In this document: piece after piece, positions 1-8,400 of the stretch
Layout of the letters: the number at the start of each line of letters is the position of its first letter
How positions within the stretch are numbered: position 1 is the stretch's first letter
From: Pseudohongiella acticola
GTDB taxonomy: Bacteria > Pseudomonadota > Gammaproteobacteria > Pseudomonadales > Pseudohongiellaceae
Length of the DNA stretch: 64,000 nucleotides
Assembly: GCF_001758195.1 (NCBI RefSeq)
Contig: NZ_MASR01000002.1
Coordinates: forward strand, 186,001-250,000
Direction: 5' to 3'
Notes under the pieces: generated by a model
Database searches by the model: none
Seen by the model: the letters and a program-made list of their open reading frames with translations, nothing else
Told to the model about the DNA's origin: nothing
Position numbers and translations under genes: made by a program

Positions 1-2
1 TT

Positions 3-530
3 ACCCAGACCAATCGGGCCCTGACGCAGTCAACGGCTTACCGGGTGCTGTATCACAATGCCTGGCGCCAGCCGGTATTACGGGCGCCAGATGCCACGCC
101 CATCGCCATTGCCGGTGGCCGCCAGTTTGGTCAGCATCATGAGCTTGAAGGCACACTGACCATTCGTTTCAATCAATCGCGGGACCGTGTGCTGCTGGAC
201 ACCAATTTATGGCTGGCCCGTTTCAGTAGCCAGCTCAACAGTCAGCCACCGGAGCAGTCGAACATGCTGCAGTTGCCACAGTCGCCCTTCGCACCAGACC
301 TGCCTGAACAGACACCTGACCTGATCAGCACTGCATCAGACAATCAACCAGCGCTAACAGAACGCTACTATGCATCACAGGTCTTTGCCATGAACGACAG
401 CCGGCCCATGCGCAGCAATGAATTTCACTACCTCGATCACCCGGCCATCGGCGTTCTGGTGCAGGTATTCCCCTACGAGCCGCCAGCGCCTCCCGCTAGC
501 GCATTTCCGGGAAGCGGCGCGCCGCTGTAA
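3..530 (+). CDS. csiV: CsiV-like protein, C-terminal part (5' truncated by window edge)
   Basis: The reading frame is open from base 3, so the start lies outside the window. The visible part begins with a YRVLYHNAWRQP stretch, a hallmark of the CsiV family (proteobacterial periplasmic peptidoglycan-binding proteins; the Vibrio cholerae member is linked to D-amino-acid sensitivity). It continues through an EGTLTIRFNQSRD strand and ends in a proline-rich tail. The family is usually described as envelope-located, but the signal peptide is not visible here. Its last 35 bp overlap the 3' end of the convergent phosphorylase gene on the other strand. Assignment rests on the conserved central motif and is fairly secure; molecular function is inferred from the family only. 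Confidence 0.75.
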   Translation, partial: TQTNRALTQSTAYRVLYHNAWRQPVLRAPDATPIAIAGGRQFGQHHELEGTLTIRFNQSRDRVLLDTNLWLARFSSQLNSQPPEQSNMLQLPQSPFAPDLPEQTPDLISTASDNQPALTERYYASQVFAMNDSRPMRSNEFHYLDHPAIGVLVQVFPYEPPAPPASAFPGSGAPL

Positions 531-1278
531 GTAACAGATGATGAATCTGATCCATGCCCTGCGCCAGCACCGCACGGATGGCAGGCATGGTGATGACATC
601 GTCTGACAGACCCGCCGCCCAGTTCACCGACAGACACACGCTGGCATACGCCAGACCCAGTTCACGTGCCAGCGCCGCCTCAGGCATGCCGGTCATACCC
701 ACCATATCGCAGCCATCATTCTGCAGACGGCGGACTTCAGCCACGCTTTCCAGCCGCGGCCCCTGCGTGGCGCCATAGACACCCTGCGGCCAGACCGGCA
801 GATTCAGCTCATCTGCACTGGCCATTAACAACTGCCGCAGCGACCTGTTATAAGGCTCGGTAAAATCGATGTGAGTGACACTGGCCGTGAAACGGTCCAC
901 AGACTCAATATCAACCGCATCGCCGTCAAAATAGGTGTGTGCCCGACCATGGGTGTAATCAATGATCTGCTCCGGAATGGCGATGACACCAGGCCCCATC
1001 TGTCGATGGATACCGCCCACCGCATTAACGGCCAGCACCGAGGTGATCCCCAGCTCGCGCAGAGCAAACATATTGGCGCGATAGTTGATACGATGTGGCG
1101 GCACTGTATGTCCGTCCCCATGACGCGGCAGAAAATGCACGGCCGCTGAATCACCCGGCAGATGGCCGCGCGCAACCGGCACCGCCGCATCCTGATACGG
1201 CGTCTGCACCTGGGCCACCCGTTCCACCTCAAAACCGGGCAACTGATTCAGGCCGGTGCCACCAATAAACGCTAACAT
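496..1278 (-). CDS. S-methyl-5'-thioinosine/thioadenosine phosphorylase family
   Basis: A 260-residue purine-nucleoside-phosphorylase-type enzyme (PNP/MTAP family 2). It opens with MLAFIGGTGL, the N-terminal phosphate-binding loop, followed by a PRHGDGH segment (residues 51-57), HRINYRANMFAL (62-73), and the MTGMPEAALARELGLAY signature (195-211) with a following NWAAG. Such enzymes phosphorolyse 5'-methylthio-nucleosides to methylthioribose-1-phosphate and a base, salvaging the by-product of polyamine and homoserine-lactone synthesis. In Pseudomonas the equivalent gene prefers methylthioinosine, and the overall resemblance is to that group, but the substrate cannot be fixed from sequence. The start gives the family-typical N-terminus. 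A TATACT box lies about 25 bp upstream. The 3' end overlaps csiV. Confidence 0.85.
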   Translation of the reverse strand: MLAFIGGTGLNQLPGFEVERVAQVQTPYQDAAVPVARGHLPGDSAAVHFLPRHGDGHTVPPHRINYRANMFALRELGITSVLAVNAVGGIHRQMGPGVIAIPEQIIDYTHGRAHTYFDGDAVDIESVDRFTASVTHIDFTEPYNRSLRQLLMASADELNLPVWPQGVYGATQGPRLESVAEVRRLQNDGCDMVGMTGMPEAALARELGLAYASVCLSVNWAAGLSDDVITMPAIRAVLAQGMDQIHHLLLTAARRFPEMR

Positions 1279-1334
1279 ACACTGTCTCCGAATTTGTCAG
1301 CAGGCAGTATAACAACGAAATCGTCCTGCCGGAG

Positions 1335-1365
1335 TTGACAGCATGAGCAAAATTATTCCTAAAAT
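1335..1365 (+). promoter_or_regulatory. Possible sigma-70 promoter for the FkbM gene
   Basis: A perfect -35 box TTGACA (1335-1340) and a -10-like TAAAAT (1360-1365) lie just upstream of the methyltransferase gene. The spacer is 19 bp, longer than the preferred 17, so strength is uncertain. Confidence 0.4.
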
Positions 1366-1386
1366 GAGCGTTTCGACATATCGGTC

Positions 1387-2328
1387 ATGGATTTCCCGAT
1401 GAAACGATTATTGATGCTGCTGTGGCACCAGAAACAGCGACTGCCGGGCGCGCTGCCCCGCGCCATCTACAAACAGATGCGCAGACGCGGCTACGCGCCC
1501 GCCTATGAATTCACTTCGGATTTTTTTGGTCTGGAATATCATGGCAATCTGAGTAACAACATTGATTTCGCCATTTATTTCTACGGCGCATTTGAAAAAC
1601 CACTGCTGTATTTCATGCGGGACGCGATTGAGGCCATTGCCGAACACGACGGTGTGTTTGTGGATGTCGGCGCCAATGTCGGCCAGCATTCGTTATTCAT
1701 GTCGCAACGCGCCAAATCTGTCATCGCCTTTGAGCCCTATGCGCCAGTCCGCGAGCGCCTGGCGCATCAGATTCGACTGAATGCGATACGCAACATCAAG
1801 GTAGAGTCGTTGGGCCTGAGCGATGACAACACCCTGCAGGCGTTCTATGCCCCTACCGGCGATAACGCCGGCATTGGCTCTTTTGACGAAAGCACCACTG
1901 AAAAGGGCAATGTCCTGCTCGGCGAGCTGGAGTTGATACGGGGAGACGATTACTTTGCCGACAACCCACCAGACTATCTGCACATGATCAAGATTGACGT
2001 GGAGGGTTTTGAAAAACCGGCCCTGCAGGGCTTGCAGAAAACCCTGCAGCGCTACCGGCCACTGATCATCTGTGAACTGAGCTACGGCAATGCCCTGTCA
2101 TTCAAAACCCGCGACGAAATCATGCAGTGCCTGCCGGAGAACTACGTGCTGCTGCAGTTCAACAAACGCAACTCTGACGGCAGCAAGAACCGCCGCAAAG
2201 ACGGCAAATCACGCATCAGCGGCGCCTATGACCTGATTCCCTACGCCGGACCACTGGACACCGGCCAGGATGACCTGATCGCCTGCCCGCTGGAGTACCG
2301 GCAAACGATTCCCCGGGTCGGTGTGTAA
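1387..2328 (+). CDS. FkbM family SAM-dependent methyltransferase
   Basis: A 313-residue class I methyltransferase. The SAM-binding motif FVDVGANVGQ is at residues 91-100, an acidic residue follows in IAFEPY near 117, and the FkbM-type IKIDVEGFE motif lies near 198-206. FkbM-domain enzymes O-methylate sugars or secondary metabolites; many in Proteobacteria sit in glycan or LPS modification loci. Here no glycosyltransferase or polysaccharide gene is adjacent, so the substrate is unknown. A second in-frame ATG five codons downstream is an alternative start, and neither has a strong Shine-Dalgarno. The gene is monocistronic, ending just before palindromic repeat copy A. Confidence 0.85.
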   Translation: MDFPMKRLLMLLWHQKQRLPGALPRAIYKQMRRRGYAPAYEFTSDFFGLEYHGNLSNNIDFAIYFYGAFEKPLLYFMRDAIEAIAEHDGVFVDVGANVGQHSLFMSQRAKSVIAFEPYAPVRERLAHQIRLNAIRNIKVESLGLSDDNTLQAFYAPTGDNAGIGSFDESTTEKGNVLLGELELIRGDDYFADNPPDYLHMIKIDVEGFEKPALQGLQKTLQRYRPLIICELSYGNALSFKTRDEIMQCLPENYVLLQFNKRNSDGSKNRRKDGKSRISGAYDLIPYAGPLDTGQDDLIACPLEYRQTIPRVGV

Positions 2329-2365
2329 GTCCGCGAGATCCCAGCTCCCTTCGACGCTTGCACAA

Positions 2366-2548
2366 GGCCCGGGTAGCGGGTGGCAGCATTCAGCCCAATC
2401 AGGCCGCGCTTTTCCTTTTGCGGATCACCCGATCAGCGGGAGGACTGTCTGAATCCCGAGCAGCGCAGCTGCGAGGTTGAGTTCCGCCCCGCCGGGTGAT
2501 CCGTGAAAGGAGGCGGTCGGGCTGGATCTGCTACCCGCTGACCGGGCC
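2366..2548 (+). repeat. ~183-bp imperfect palindromic repeat, copy A
   Basis: First of three related long imperfect palindromes (others at 11253-11438 and 11471-11655). The outer arms begin GGCCCGGGTAGCGGGTGGCA and end with the matching complement (..GCTACCCGCTGACCGGGCC). They close on a core that starts CGATCAGCGG and contains two small hairpins: GGACT paired with a GA(A/G)TCC stretch, and GCAGC-GCA-GCTGC. The left arm carries extra bases around CAATCAGGCC not matched in the right arm, an asymmetry shared by all copies. It has no convincing open reading frame. It sits 37 bp after the FkbM stop codon, with the flank TTGCACAA directly before it. It may be a MITE-like or REP-type element, or encode a structured RNA; the sequence alone cannot decide. 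Confidence 0.8.
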
Positions 2549-2658
2549 GCTCTCGAACATAGCCGAATCGGCAGGAATGACGCGGGCCATCCATGGCCCT
2601 TGCCCTACGGGTGACCTGCGGTCATCCAAAACGGCTTTCCTGCCGTTTTGTCGAACCG
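2549..2658. other. Non-coding stretch with serial short hairpins
   Basis: This gap lies between repeat copy A and the tRNA-Arg trailer. It contains three consecutive inverted repeats: GGCCAT-CC-ATGGCC near 2585-2598, GGTGACC-TGC-GGTCATCC near 2611-2627, and AAAACGGC-TTTCCT-GCCGTTTT at 2628-2649. The last resembles an intrinsic terminator in either direction. No gene is apparent. Confidence 0.55.
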
Positions 2659-2691
2659 GCAGGTTCAATTCTGCTGCCGGGCGCGCCAAAC
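2659..2691 (+). repeat. Inverted partial copy of the tRNA-Arg 3' end
   Basis: On the + strand this segment reads like the 3' third (T-arm, acceptor strand, CCA and four trailing bases) of the tRNA-Arg encoded on the opposite strand at 2726-2801. Bases 2674-2691 (CTGCCGGGCGCGCCAAAC) are the exact reverse complement of 2723-2740. The preceding GCAGGTTCAATT matches the T-loop with one substitution and two extra bases. The pair flanks the putative tRNA terminator. Confidence 0.8.
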
Positions 2692-2717
2692 AAAAAAGGC
2701 CACCCTAAGGTGACCTA
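2692..2717 (-). terminator. Probable intrinsic terminator of the tRNA operon
   Basis: Read on the minus strand just after tRNA-Arg, AGGTCACC and GGTGGGCC-type arms form a short imperfect stem with a TTAG loop, followed by a run of six T. It lies 9 bp beyond the tRNA CCA end. Confidence 0.6.
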
Positions 2718-2725
2718 TTATGTTT

Positions 2726-2801
2726 GGCGCGCCCGGCAGGAATCGAACCTGCAACCCCCGGCTTAGAAGGCCGGTGCTCTATCCGATTGAGCTACGGGCG
2801 C
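2726..2801 (-). tRNA. tRNA-Arg (TCT anticodon)
   Basis: A 76-nt cloverleaf with encoded CCA. The acceptor stem GCGCCCG pairs with CGGGCGC, the D-arm reads AGCTCAATCGGATAGAGC, the anticodon loop CTTCTAA carries TCT, and the T-arm is GCAGGTTCGATTCCTGC. Last gene of a Pro-His-Arg tRNA operon. Confidence 0.95.
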
Positions 2802-2883
2802 AAAGCAGGCTCTGCTCCGCTGCTGACAACCCGGTCTGCCTCCTTGCCGGAAAACAGACCTTCAACGGGATGCGCTGGGAATA

Positions 2884-2960
2884 TGGGGTGGCTGATGGGG
2901 CTCGAACCCACGACAACCGGAGTCACAGTCCGGGGCTCTACCAACTGAGCTACAACCACC
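2884..2960 (-). tRNA. tRNA-His (GTG anticodon)
   Basis: A 77-nt cloverleaf with encoded CCA and the extra G at -1 opposite C73 that identifies tRNA-His. The acceptor GTGGTTG pairs with CAGCCAC, the anticodon is GTG, and the T-loop is TTCGAGC. Middle gene of the tRNA operon. Confidence 0.95.
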
Positions 2961-3007
2961 ATAAATCAACTGTCGATCGTAATGACCAATGTATACGTTT
3001 GCGAAAT

Positions 3008-3084
3008 TGGTCGGGGTAGAGAGATTTGAACTCCCGACATCCTGCACCCAAAGCAGGCGCGCTACCAGACTGCGCTATACCCCG
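3008..3084 (-). tRNA. tRNA-Pro (TGG anticodon)
   Basis: A 77-nt cloverleaf with encoded CCA. The acceptor CGGGGTA pairs with TACCCCG, the anticodon loop CTTTGGG carries TGG, and the T-arm is normal. First gene of the operon, 42 bp downstream of a strong promoter. Confidence 0.95.
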
Positions 3085-3125
3085 AATTCGCCCCGAAAAC
3101 ATACCATCGTCATCGCGAGGACGGC

Positions 3126-3154
3126 ATAATACTCATGGAGGGCAGGTCCGTCAA
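3126..3154 (-). promoter_or_regulatory. Promoter of the tRNA-Pro/His/Arg operon
   Basis: On the minus strand a -35 TTGACG and a -10 TATTAT are separated by exactly 17 bp. A G/C-rich discriminator (GCCGTCC) follows, as in stringently controlled stable-RNA promoters. It fits between the cysS stop codon and the first tRNA. Confidence 0.75.
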
Positions 3155-3170
3155 CGATTGATTGGAAATT

Positions 3171-4571
3171 CTACTCCCTTTCAATACGCCAGCGGCTGCC
3201 ATCCGCGCCATCCTCCACCACCACTTTCATGGCATTAAGTTTATCGCGAATCTCATCCGCCAGCGCCCAGTTCTTGTCCTGACGCGCCTGTCGCCGCTGC
3301 GCGATCAGATCATCAATGGCCGCCGCATCCACGTCAGCAGCGCTATTGCGAAGAAAGTCCTCCGCTGAACCCTGCAACAGGCCCAGAACCCCACTCAGCT
3401 TCACCAGCAGTCTCGCCAGCTCACCCGCATGCGCCGGGTCCTCAGCTTTCGCCTTATTCAGGTCCCGTGCCAGTTCAAACAGGATAGCCACGGCCTCAGG
3501 CGTATTAAAATCGTCATCCATGGCCTGGCGAAACGCTTTTTCATAACGGCTGTTGGTCAAGTCACGGGCTGTCTCCGCGCCCGCATCACGAATTGCCAGA
3601 TACAGCCGCTCCAACGCCGCTGCTGCCTGTTCCAGCCCCTGATCCGAATAGTTGATGGGGCTACGATACTGGCTTGCCACCAGCAGATAGCGCACCACTT
3701 CTGCCGGATACCTGGCCAACACCTCACGCACCGTGAAAAAATTGCCCAGCGACTTCGACATCTTTACATTGTCGACTCGCACCGATCCATTATGCATCCA
3801 GTAATTGGCTAAATGTTTGCCAGTGGCTGCTTCCGATTGTGCAATCTCGTTTTCGTGATGTGGGAACATCAGATCGGAGCCACCGCCATGGATATCGAAC
3901 GACTCCCCCAGGCAGCAAGTCGACATTGCCGAGCACTCAATGTGCCAACCCGGTCGACCATAACCCCAGGGCGAGTCCCAGCCCACTTCCTCGTCTTTGG
4001 CCGCCTTCCATAACGCAAAATCACGCGGATCACGCTTCAGCTCACCGACTTCGATGCGGGCGCCAGCTAGCAACTCCTCCGGGTTCTTGTTGGAGAGTTT
4101 GCCGTAACCATCAAATTGCCGCACTGCGTAATACACATCGCCGTTGCTGGCGCGATAGGCATACTCCTGCGCAATCAGCTTCTCGATCATGGTAATGATC
4201 TCAGTGATATGCGCGGTAGCGCGCGGCTCGTGATCAGGACGCAAAACAGACAGGGCTGCTTCGTCTTCATGCGAAGCGGCAATAAATCGCTCTGTCAGGT
4301 CGGCAAAATACTCATCGTTTTCCTTGGCGCGGCGCAGGATTTTGTCATCTATATCAGTGATATTACGCACATAATTGACGTCATAACCCAGATAACGCAA
4401 ATAACGCACGATGACATCGAAGGCAACAAACATGCGTGCGTGACCAATATGGCAGTAATCGTAGGTCGTGACACCGCAGACATACAGGTTCACCTTGCCC
4501 GGCTGCATGGGCACAAAGCGCTCTTTTTTGCGTGACAGCGTGTTGTAGATCTGTAAATCGTTATTCATCAT
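3171..4571 (-). CDS. cysS: Cysteinyl-tRNA synthetase
   Basis: Class I aminoacyl-tRNA synthetase charging tRNA-Cys in the cytoplasm; about 466 residues, the usual length. From the chosen start, the zinc ligand Cys in VCGVTTYD is at residue 32 and the HIGH motif (CHIGHAR) at 41-44. The second zinc Cys lies in WHIECSAMS, the [15 protein letters not shown] block carries further metal ligands, and KMSKS is in [10 protein letters not shown]. An upstream in-frame start exists, but the ATG at 4571 overlaps the glnS stop (ATGA), giving the tight coupling typical of an operon. glnS-cysS are co-transcribed, and the tRNA operon follows in the same direction behind its own promoter. Confidence 0.97.
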   Translation of the reverse strand: MMNNDLQIYNTLSRKKERFVPMQPGKVNLYVCGVTTYDYCHIGHARMFVAFDVIVRYLRYLGYDVNYVRNITDIDDKILRRAKENDEYFADLTERFIAASHEDEAALSVLRPDHEPRATAHITEIITMIEKLIAQEYAYRASNGDVYYAVRQFDGYGKLSNKNPEELLAGARIEVGELKRDPRDFALWKAAKDEEVGWDSPWGYGRPGWHIECSAMSTCCLGESFDIHGGGSDLMFPHHENEIAQSEAATGKHLANYWMHNGSVRVDNVKMSKSLGNFFTVREVLARYPAEVVRYLLVASQYRSPINYSDQGLEQAAAALERLYLAIRDAGAETARDLTNSRYEKAFRQAMDDDFNTPEAVAILFELARDLNKAKAEDPAHAGELARLLVKLSGVLGLLQGSAEDFLRNSAADVDAAAIDDLIAQRRQARQDKNWALADEIRDKLNAMKVVVEDGADGSRWRIERE

Positions 4572-6358
4572 CCTGATATCTTCGCCCATGAGTCTCGCAG
4601 GCTGACCGTACGGTTGACCACCAGTTTGCCTGGCTCACTGTCAATGCGGTCAACACAGAAATAACCTTCGCGTTCAAACTGAAAACTGTCTTCGGCTGCT
4701 GCCAGCGCCAGCGACGGCTCTGCCAGACAACCGGTCAGCACCTGCAATGAGTCCGGGTTCAGGCTGTCCTTGAAATCATCAAATGCCCTGTCGTCGGGAT
4801 TGGCATTCAGGAACAATCTGTCATAAATACGGACTTCAGCCGCGACTGCGGTGGCGGCTGGCACCCAGTGAATCACACCCTTGACCTTGCGACCTACCGG
4901 GTTCTGCCCCAGGGTCTGGTCATCATAGCTGCAACGCAACTCAATCACCTCGCCTGCATCATCCTTGATGACTTCGTCGCAACGAATCACGTAGGCTCCA
5001 CGCAGGCGCACTTCCGAACCTGTGGTCAGGCGTTTAAAACCGGGCGGTGGTACTTCTTCAAAGTCGCTACGGTCGATAAACAACTCCGCTGCAAATGGCA
5101 GCTCACGGTGCCCGATATCTTTTTTAGGATGTTTCGGCAATTGCAGCAGTTCCTGCTTGCCGGCCGGATAGTTGCTCAACGTGACTTTTAACGGACGCAA
5201 CACACACATGGCACGCGGGGCGTTGCTATCCAGATCATCACGAATGCTGCTCTCCAGCATCCCCACATCAACAATGCTCTCACTGCGGCTCATGCCAATC
5301 ATGTCGCAGAAGTGACGAATGCTGTGCGGGGTAAAGCCACGGCGGCGCAGGCCCGACAGGGTCGGCATGCGCGGATCATCCCAGCCCGAGACCAGGCCCA
5401 GCTCCACCAGCTCTTTCAGTTTGCGCTTGCTCATCACCGTATAGTTGATATTCAGGCGCGCAAACTCGGTCTGTTGCGGCATCACATAAGCCGACTCCGC
5501 AGTTTTGTTGCCCAGCGCGACACAGGCGGCATTCAACGACTCATCCGGCAGGTTCTGCAGGATCCAGTCATACAGTGGCCGGTGATCTTCAAACTCCAGC
5601 GTACACAGCGAATGCGTGACATGTTCCAACGCATCGGAAATGCAGTGCGCGTAGTCGTACATCGGGTACACCTTCCATGTTTCCCCGGTCTGGTGATGGT
5701 TGATGCTGCGAATGCGGTAAATAACCGGGTCACGCATGTTGATGTTGGGCGATGCCATGTCTATTTTTGCGCGCAGGCTGTGCGCCCCGTTGTCAAACTC
5801 GCCCGCCTGCATGCGGGTGAACAGGTCCAGGTTCTCCTCGATAGTGCGACTGCGGAACGGGCTGTCACGGCCGGGTTCGGTGAGGGTGCCACGGTACTCG
5901 CGCGCCTGGTCCGGTGTCAGACTGCACACATACGCCTTGCCCAGACGAATCAGCTCAACGGCAAAATCGTAGAGATGCTGAAAATAGGACGAGGTATAAC
6001 GAATATCACCCTGCCAGTTGAAACCCAGCCAGCGGATGTCCTCACGAATGGCGTCGATATACTCCTGGCTTTCTTTTTCCGGGTTGGTGTCATCAAAACG
6101 CAGATTGCAGGCGCCTGTATAACCGGCATCGGAATAGGACTGCGCCAGACCAAAGTTCAGGCAGATCGATTTAGCATGACCAATGTGCAGGAAGCCATTG
6201 GGTTCGGGCGGGAACCGGGTCTGAACGCGGCCACCATGTTTGCCTGCCGCCAGGTCCTGATCCACCAGATGCCGGATAAAATTTGATGGACCCTTGCTGT
6301 CGGACTTGTCAGCATTCGCGGGGATTTCAGCGTGATCGGTTTTGCTTGCGTCTGTCAT
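4568..6358 (-). CDS. glnS: Glutaminyl-tRNA synthetase
   Basis: Class I synthetase (GlxRS family) attaching glutamine to tRNA-Gln; 596 residues. The [16 protein letters not shown] block (HIGH at 58-61) and the VMSKRK variant of KMSKS are present. The C-terminal half carries the two anticodon-binding beta-barrels ([22 protein letters not shown] region). The first ~25 residues are a polar extension relative to E. coli. A TTATACT box about 60 bp upstream may be its -10. The gene is divergent from ppiB and coupled to cysS by overlapping stop and start codons. Confidence 0.97.
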   Translation of the reverse strand: MTDASKTDHAEIPANADKSDSKGPSNFIRHLVDQDLAAGKHGGRVQTRFPPEPNGFLHIGHAKSICLNFGLAQSYSDAGYTGACNLRFDDTNPEKESQEYIDAIREDIRWLGFNWQGDIRYTSSYFQHLYDFAVELIRLGKAYVCSLTPDQAREYRGTLTEPGRDSPFRSRTIEENLDLFTRMQAGEFDNGAHSLRAKIDMASPNINMRDPVIYRIRSINHHQTGETWKVYPMYDYAHCISDALEHVTHSLCTLEFEDHRPLYDWILQNLPDESLNAACVALGNKTAESAYVMPQQTEFARLNINYTVMSKRKLKELVELGLVSGWDDPRMPTLSGLRRRGFTPHSIRHFCDMIGMSRSESIVDVGMLESSIRDDLDSNAPRAMCVLRPLKVTLSNYPAGKQELLQLPKHPKKDIGHRELPFAAELFIDRSDFEEVPPPGFKRLTTGSEVRLRGAYVIRCDEVIKDDAGEVIELRCSYDDQTLGQNPVGRKVKGVIHWVPAATAVAAEVRIYDRLFLNANPDDRAFDDFKDSLNPDSLQVLTGCLAEPSLALAAAEDSFQFEREGYFCVDRIDSEPGKLVVNRTVSLRDSWAKISG

Positions 6359-6559
6359 AGTGGCAATTCTGCTTTCTCAGGAGGCTCAAAGCCATTAGTA
6401 TAACGATTCGCAGCCTTTCTCATAAGAGGCGATGGCGGTTTAAACGTGCCCGAGCGCTGGCAAACAGCCCCAATCCGGCCATTTTTTTGCCCGACCGCAC
6501 CGATACATGACAATTAAACGATATCACCATCCATTTATACCTTAAGAGCACAGTGCATC

Positions 6560-7066
6560 ATGATTGTTTTAAAAACCAACTACGGCGACATCCACATTGA
6601 ACTGGATTTTGACAATGCTCCCCTGTCCGCTGCCAATTTTCTGGCTTACGCCCGCAGCGGCTTTTATGACGGCACCATCTTTCATCGTGTCATCGATAAC
6701 TTCATGATTCAGGGCGGCGGTTTCGAGTCCGGCATGGAACAGAAAGACAACGGCGACCCTATCCAGAATGAAGCTGACAATGGCCTCACCAATGATATCG
6801 GGACGCTGGCCATGGCACGCACCTCCGATCCGCATTCGGCCACCTCACAGTTTTTCATCAATGTCGGTGACAATGCTTTTCTTAATCACAAGAACAAAAG
6901 CTCGCAAGGGTGGGGTTATGCCGTGTTTGGCAAGGTCACCGATGGCATGGATGTCGTGAACCGCATAAAACAATGTAAAACCGGTTATGTCGGTGGGCAT
7001 CAGGATGTACCATTGGATGAGGTGATTATTACCGCCACGGAAGTCACCTACCCCGACGACAAGTAA
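6560..7066 (+). CDS. ppiB: Cytoplasmic peptidyl-prolyl cis-trans isomerase B (cyclophilin)
   Basis: A 168-residue cyclophilin. The catalytic [13 protein letters not shown] segment (Arg and Phe of the active site), the [11 protein letters not shown] block and the [15 protein letters not shown] region are intact. No signal peptide is present, so this is the cytoplasmic type assisting proline isomerisation during folding. It lies 40 bp upstream of lpxH in the same direction, a pairing known from Pseudomonas, and divergent from glnS across a ~200-bp gap that should hold both promoters. Confidence 0.95.
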   Translation: MIVLKTNYGDIHIELDFDNAPLSAANFLAYARSGFYDGTIFHRVIDNFMIQGGGFESGMEQKDNGDPIQNEADNGLTNDIGTLAMARTSDPHSATSQFFINVGDNAFLNHKNKSSQGWGYAVFGKVTDGMDVVNRIKQCKTGYVGGHQDVPLDEVIITATEVTYPDDK

Positions 7067-7106
7067 CCACCAACGATACAAGTCATCAACGGATTCATGG
7101 CTGAAT

Positions 7107-7889
7107 ATGAGCGATAACAAGAACAAAACCCTGTTTATCTCCGATCTGCACCTGGATACCGATACGCCGACCATTCTGCAAAGTCTGCTCGCGATTCTGC
7201 ATACCCGGGCGCCAGGGGCGGATGCGCTCTATATTCTGGGGGATCTGTTTGAGGCCTGGGTCGGTGACGATGATCAAAGCGACGTCGCCGATCAGGTCGC
7301 CGCCGAGTTGATGACACTGAGCCAGGCCGGCACCCGCATTTACCTGATGCATGGTAATCGTGATTTTCTGATCGGTCAGGATTATGCTGAGCGTTGTGGT
7401 GCCGAGCTATTGCAGGAGCCCACGGTCATTGAGTGTTATGGCCGGCGGGTGGCGTTGGTGCATGGCGACAGCCTGTGTACCCGGGACACGGCCTATATGG
7501 CGTTTCGCAAGCAGATGCGCGATCCCGTCTGGCAACAGACCTTTCTCGATCGCCCCTTGCTGGAACGGCACATGGTCGCACAGCAGATTCGTCAGAAGAG
7601 CCAGGATGCCAACAGTCAGAAAGCCTCTGACATCATGGATGTGACCCATCAGGAGGTCATCAACCTGATGGAATCCCTGCAGGTCAATATTCTGGTGCAC
7701 GGGCACACGCACCGGCCCGGCATCCATACCATCCGGCTGCATGATCATCCGATCAACGGCAGCGATGAAGCCGTCCGCATTGTGCTGGGAAGCTGGGATC
7801 AGAAGGCCTGGGTGCTGGAGTTCAGTGCGGATGGTTATGACCTCAAACCGTTTGCGCATCCGGAGAAGGTCGCCGCCGCCAACGCCTGA
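7107..7889 (+). CDS. lpxH: UDP-2,3-diacylglucosamine diphosphatase
   Basis: A metallophosphoesterase of lipid A biosynthesis (fourth step of the Raetz pathway), hydrolysing UDP-2,3-diacylglucosamine to lipid X and UMP at the inner face of the inner membrane. 260 residues. Dimetal motifs are in order: FISDLHLD (Asp13, His15), LGDLFEAWVGDD, MHGNRDFLIG, VHGDSLCTRD and HGHTHRPG. The presence of an LPS pathway gene confirms a Gram-negative. It is preceded by ppiB and convergent with the DUF1289 gene. Confidence 0.95.
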   Translation: MSDNKNKTLFISDLHLDTDTPTILQSLLAILHTRAPGADALYILGDLFEAWVGDDDQSDVADQVAAELMTLSQAGTRIYLMHGNRDFLIGQDYAERCGAELLQEPTVIECYGRRVALVHGDSLCTRDTAYMAFRKQMRDPVWQQTFLDRPLLERHMVAQQIRQKSQDANSQKASDIMDVTHQEVINLMESLQVNILVHGHTHRPGIHTIRLHDHPINGSDEAVRIVLGSWDQKAWVLEFSADGYDLKPFAHPEKVAAANA

Positions 7890-7933
7890 GTGTCGAAACG
7901 GGTACCTCGATGTTGAACAGGCAAGTTTCCGAG

Positions 7934-8389
7934 TCAGGACATCAATTCCGGGAAATAGCGCACGCGGTGTGCTTCGCATAAGCGCAGCAACTGCACATCC
8001 ATGTCTTCCGCCAGTTCGGCCAGCGTCAGGTGCTGCCACTCCTCGCGAACATCCACACCATACTCCGCTAAGCTCTGGATCTGGCGATGCCGCTTCTTCA
8101 GCAGGCTGTGCAGCCAGCTGGCCGGCGACATGTCCGGATTACAGGGCACCGCCTGCCGTTTCAGCCCTGCCGCCAGCTCCTGGCTGTTGCGGATGATGAA
8201 ACGGGCTTCCACGATGGGTTGTACCAGCGCCTCAATGCGCTGCAATACCGCCAGTTTTTCCTGTTCGGAGTAGGCATTCCAGTCGATCACCTCAAAGGCA
8301 AAACGTTTGCAGCCCCGGCAGATGGGGTCGCCAACGGAGGTGGTGGAGCAAATTCCGATGCACGGTGTCTTGACCGCCGCTTTTGTCAT
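7934..8389 (-). CDS. DUF1289 domain protein
   Basis: 151 residues. Residues ~8-45 form the DUF1289 motif: CIGICSTTSVGDPICRGCKR with four cysteines spaced as a probable small metal-binding knuckle, followed by EVIDWNAYSEQEK. Stand-alone DUF1289 proteins are about 60-100 residues. Here a further ~90 residues follow, with charged helices and no recognised motif. Function is unknown. The AGGA Shine-Dalgarno-like sequence and the 5' leader are made of a 10-bp tandem repeat (8401-8450). The gene is divergent from acnB. Confidence 0.8.
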   Translation of the reverse strand: MTKAAVKTPCIGICSTTSVGDPICRGCKRFAFEVIDWNAYSEQEKLAVLQRIEALVQPIVEARFIIRNSQELAAGLKRQAVPCNPDMSPASWLHSLLKKRHRQIQSLAEYGVDVREEWQHLTLAELAEDMDVQLLRLCEAHRVRYFPELMS

Positions 8390-8400
8390 GGTCTGTCCTG

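Noticed and set aside
2366-2548. Integron attC-like site
   Set aside because: Long imperfect palindromes with an asymmetric bulge recall attC, but the flanking RYYYAAC/GTTRRRY core sites are absent and no integrase or gene cassette is nearby.
2674-2740. Phage or island attachment site pair at tRNA-Arg
   Set aside because: The duplicated tRNA end is inverted rather than direct, only ~31 bp apart, and no integrase is present; an att interpretation is not supported.
2720-3019. Short ORFs over the tRNA genes
   Set aside because: They translate antisense tRNA sequence (typical GFEPST-type artefacts).
5312-6286. 324-codon open frame opposite glnS
   Set aside because: Fully antisense to a certain gene; no domain or credible start region; a codon-usage shadow.
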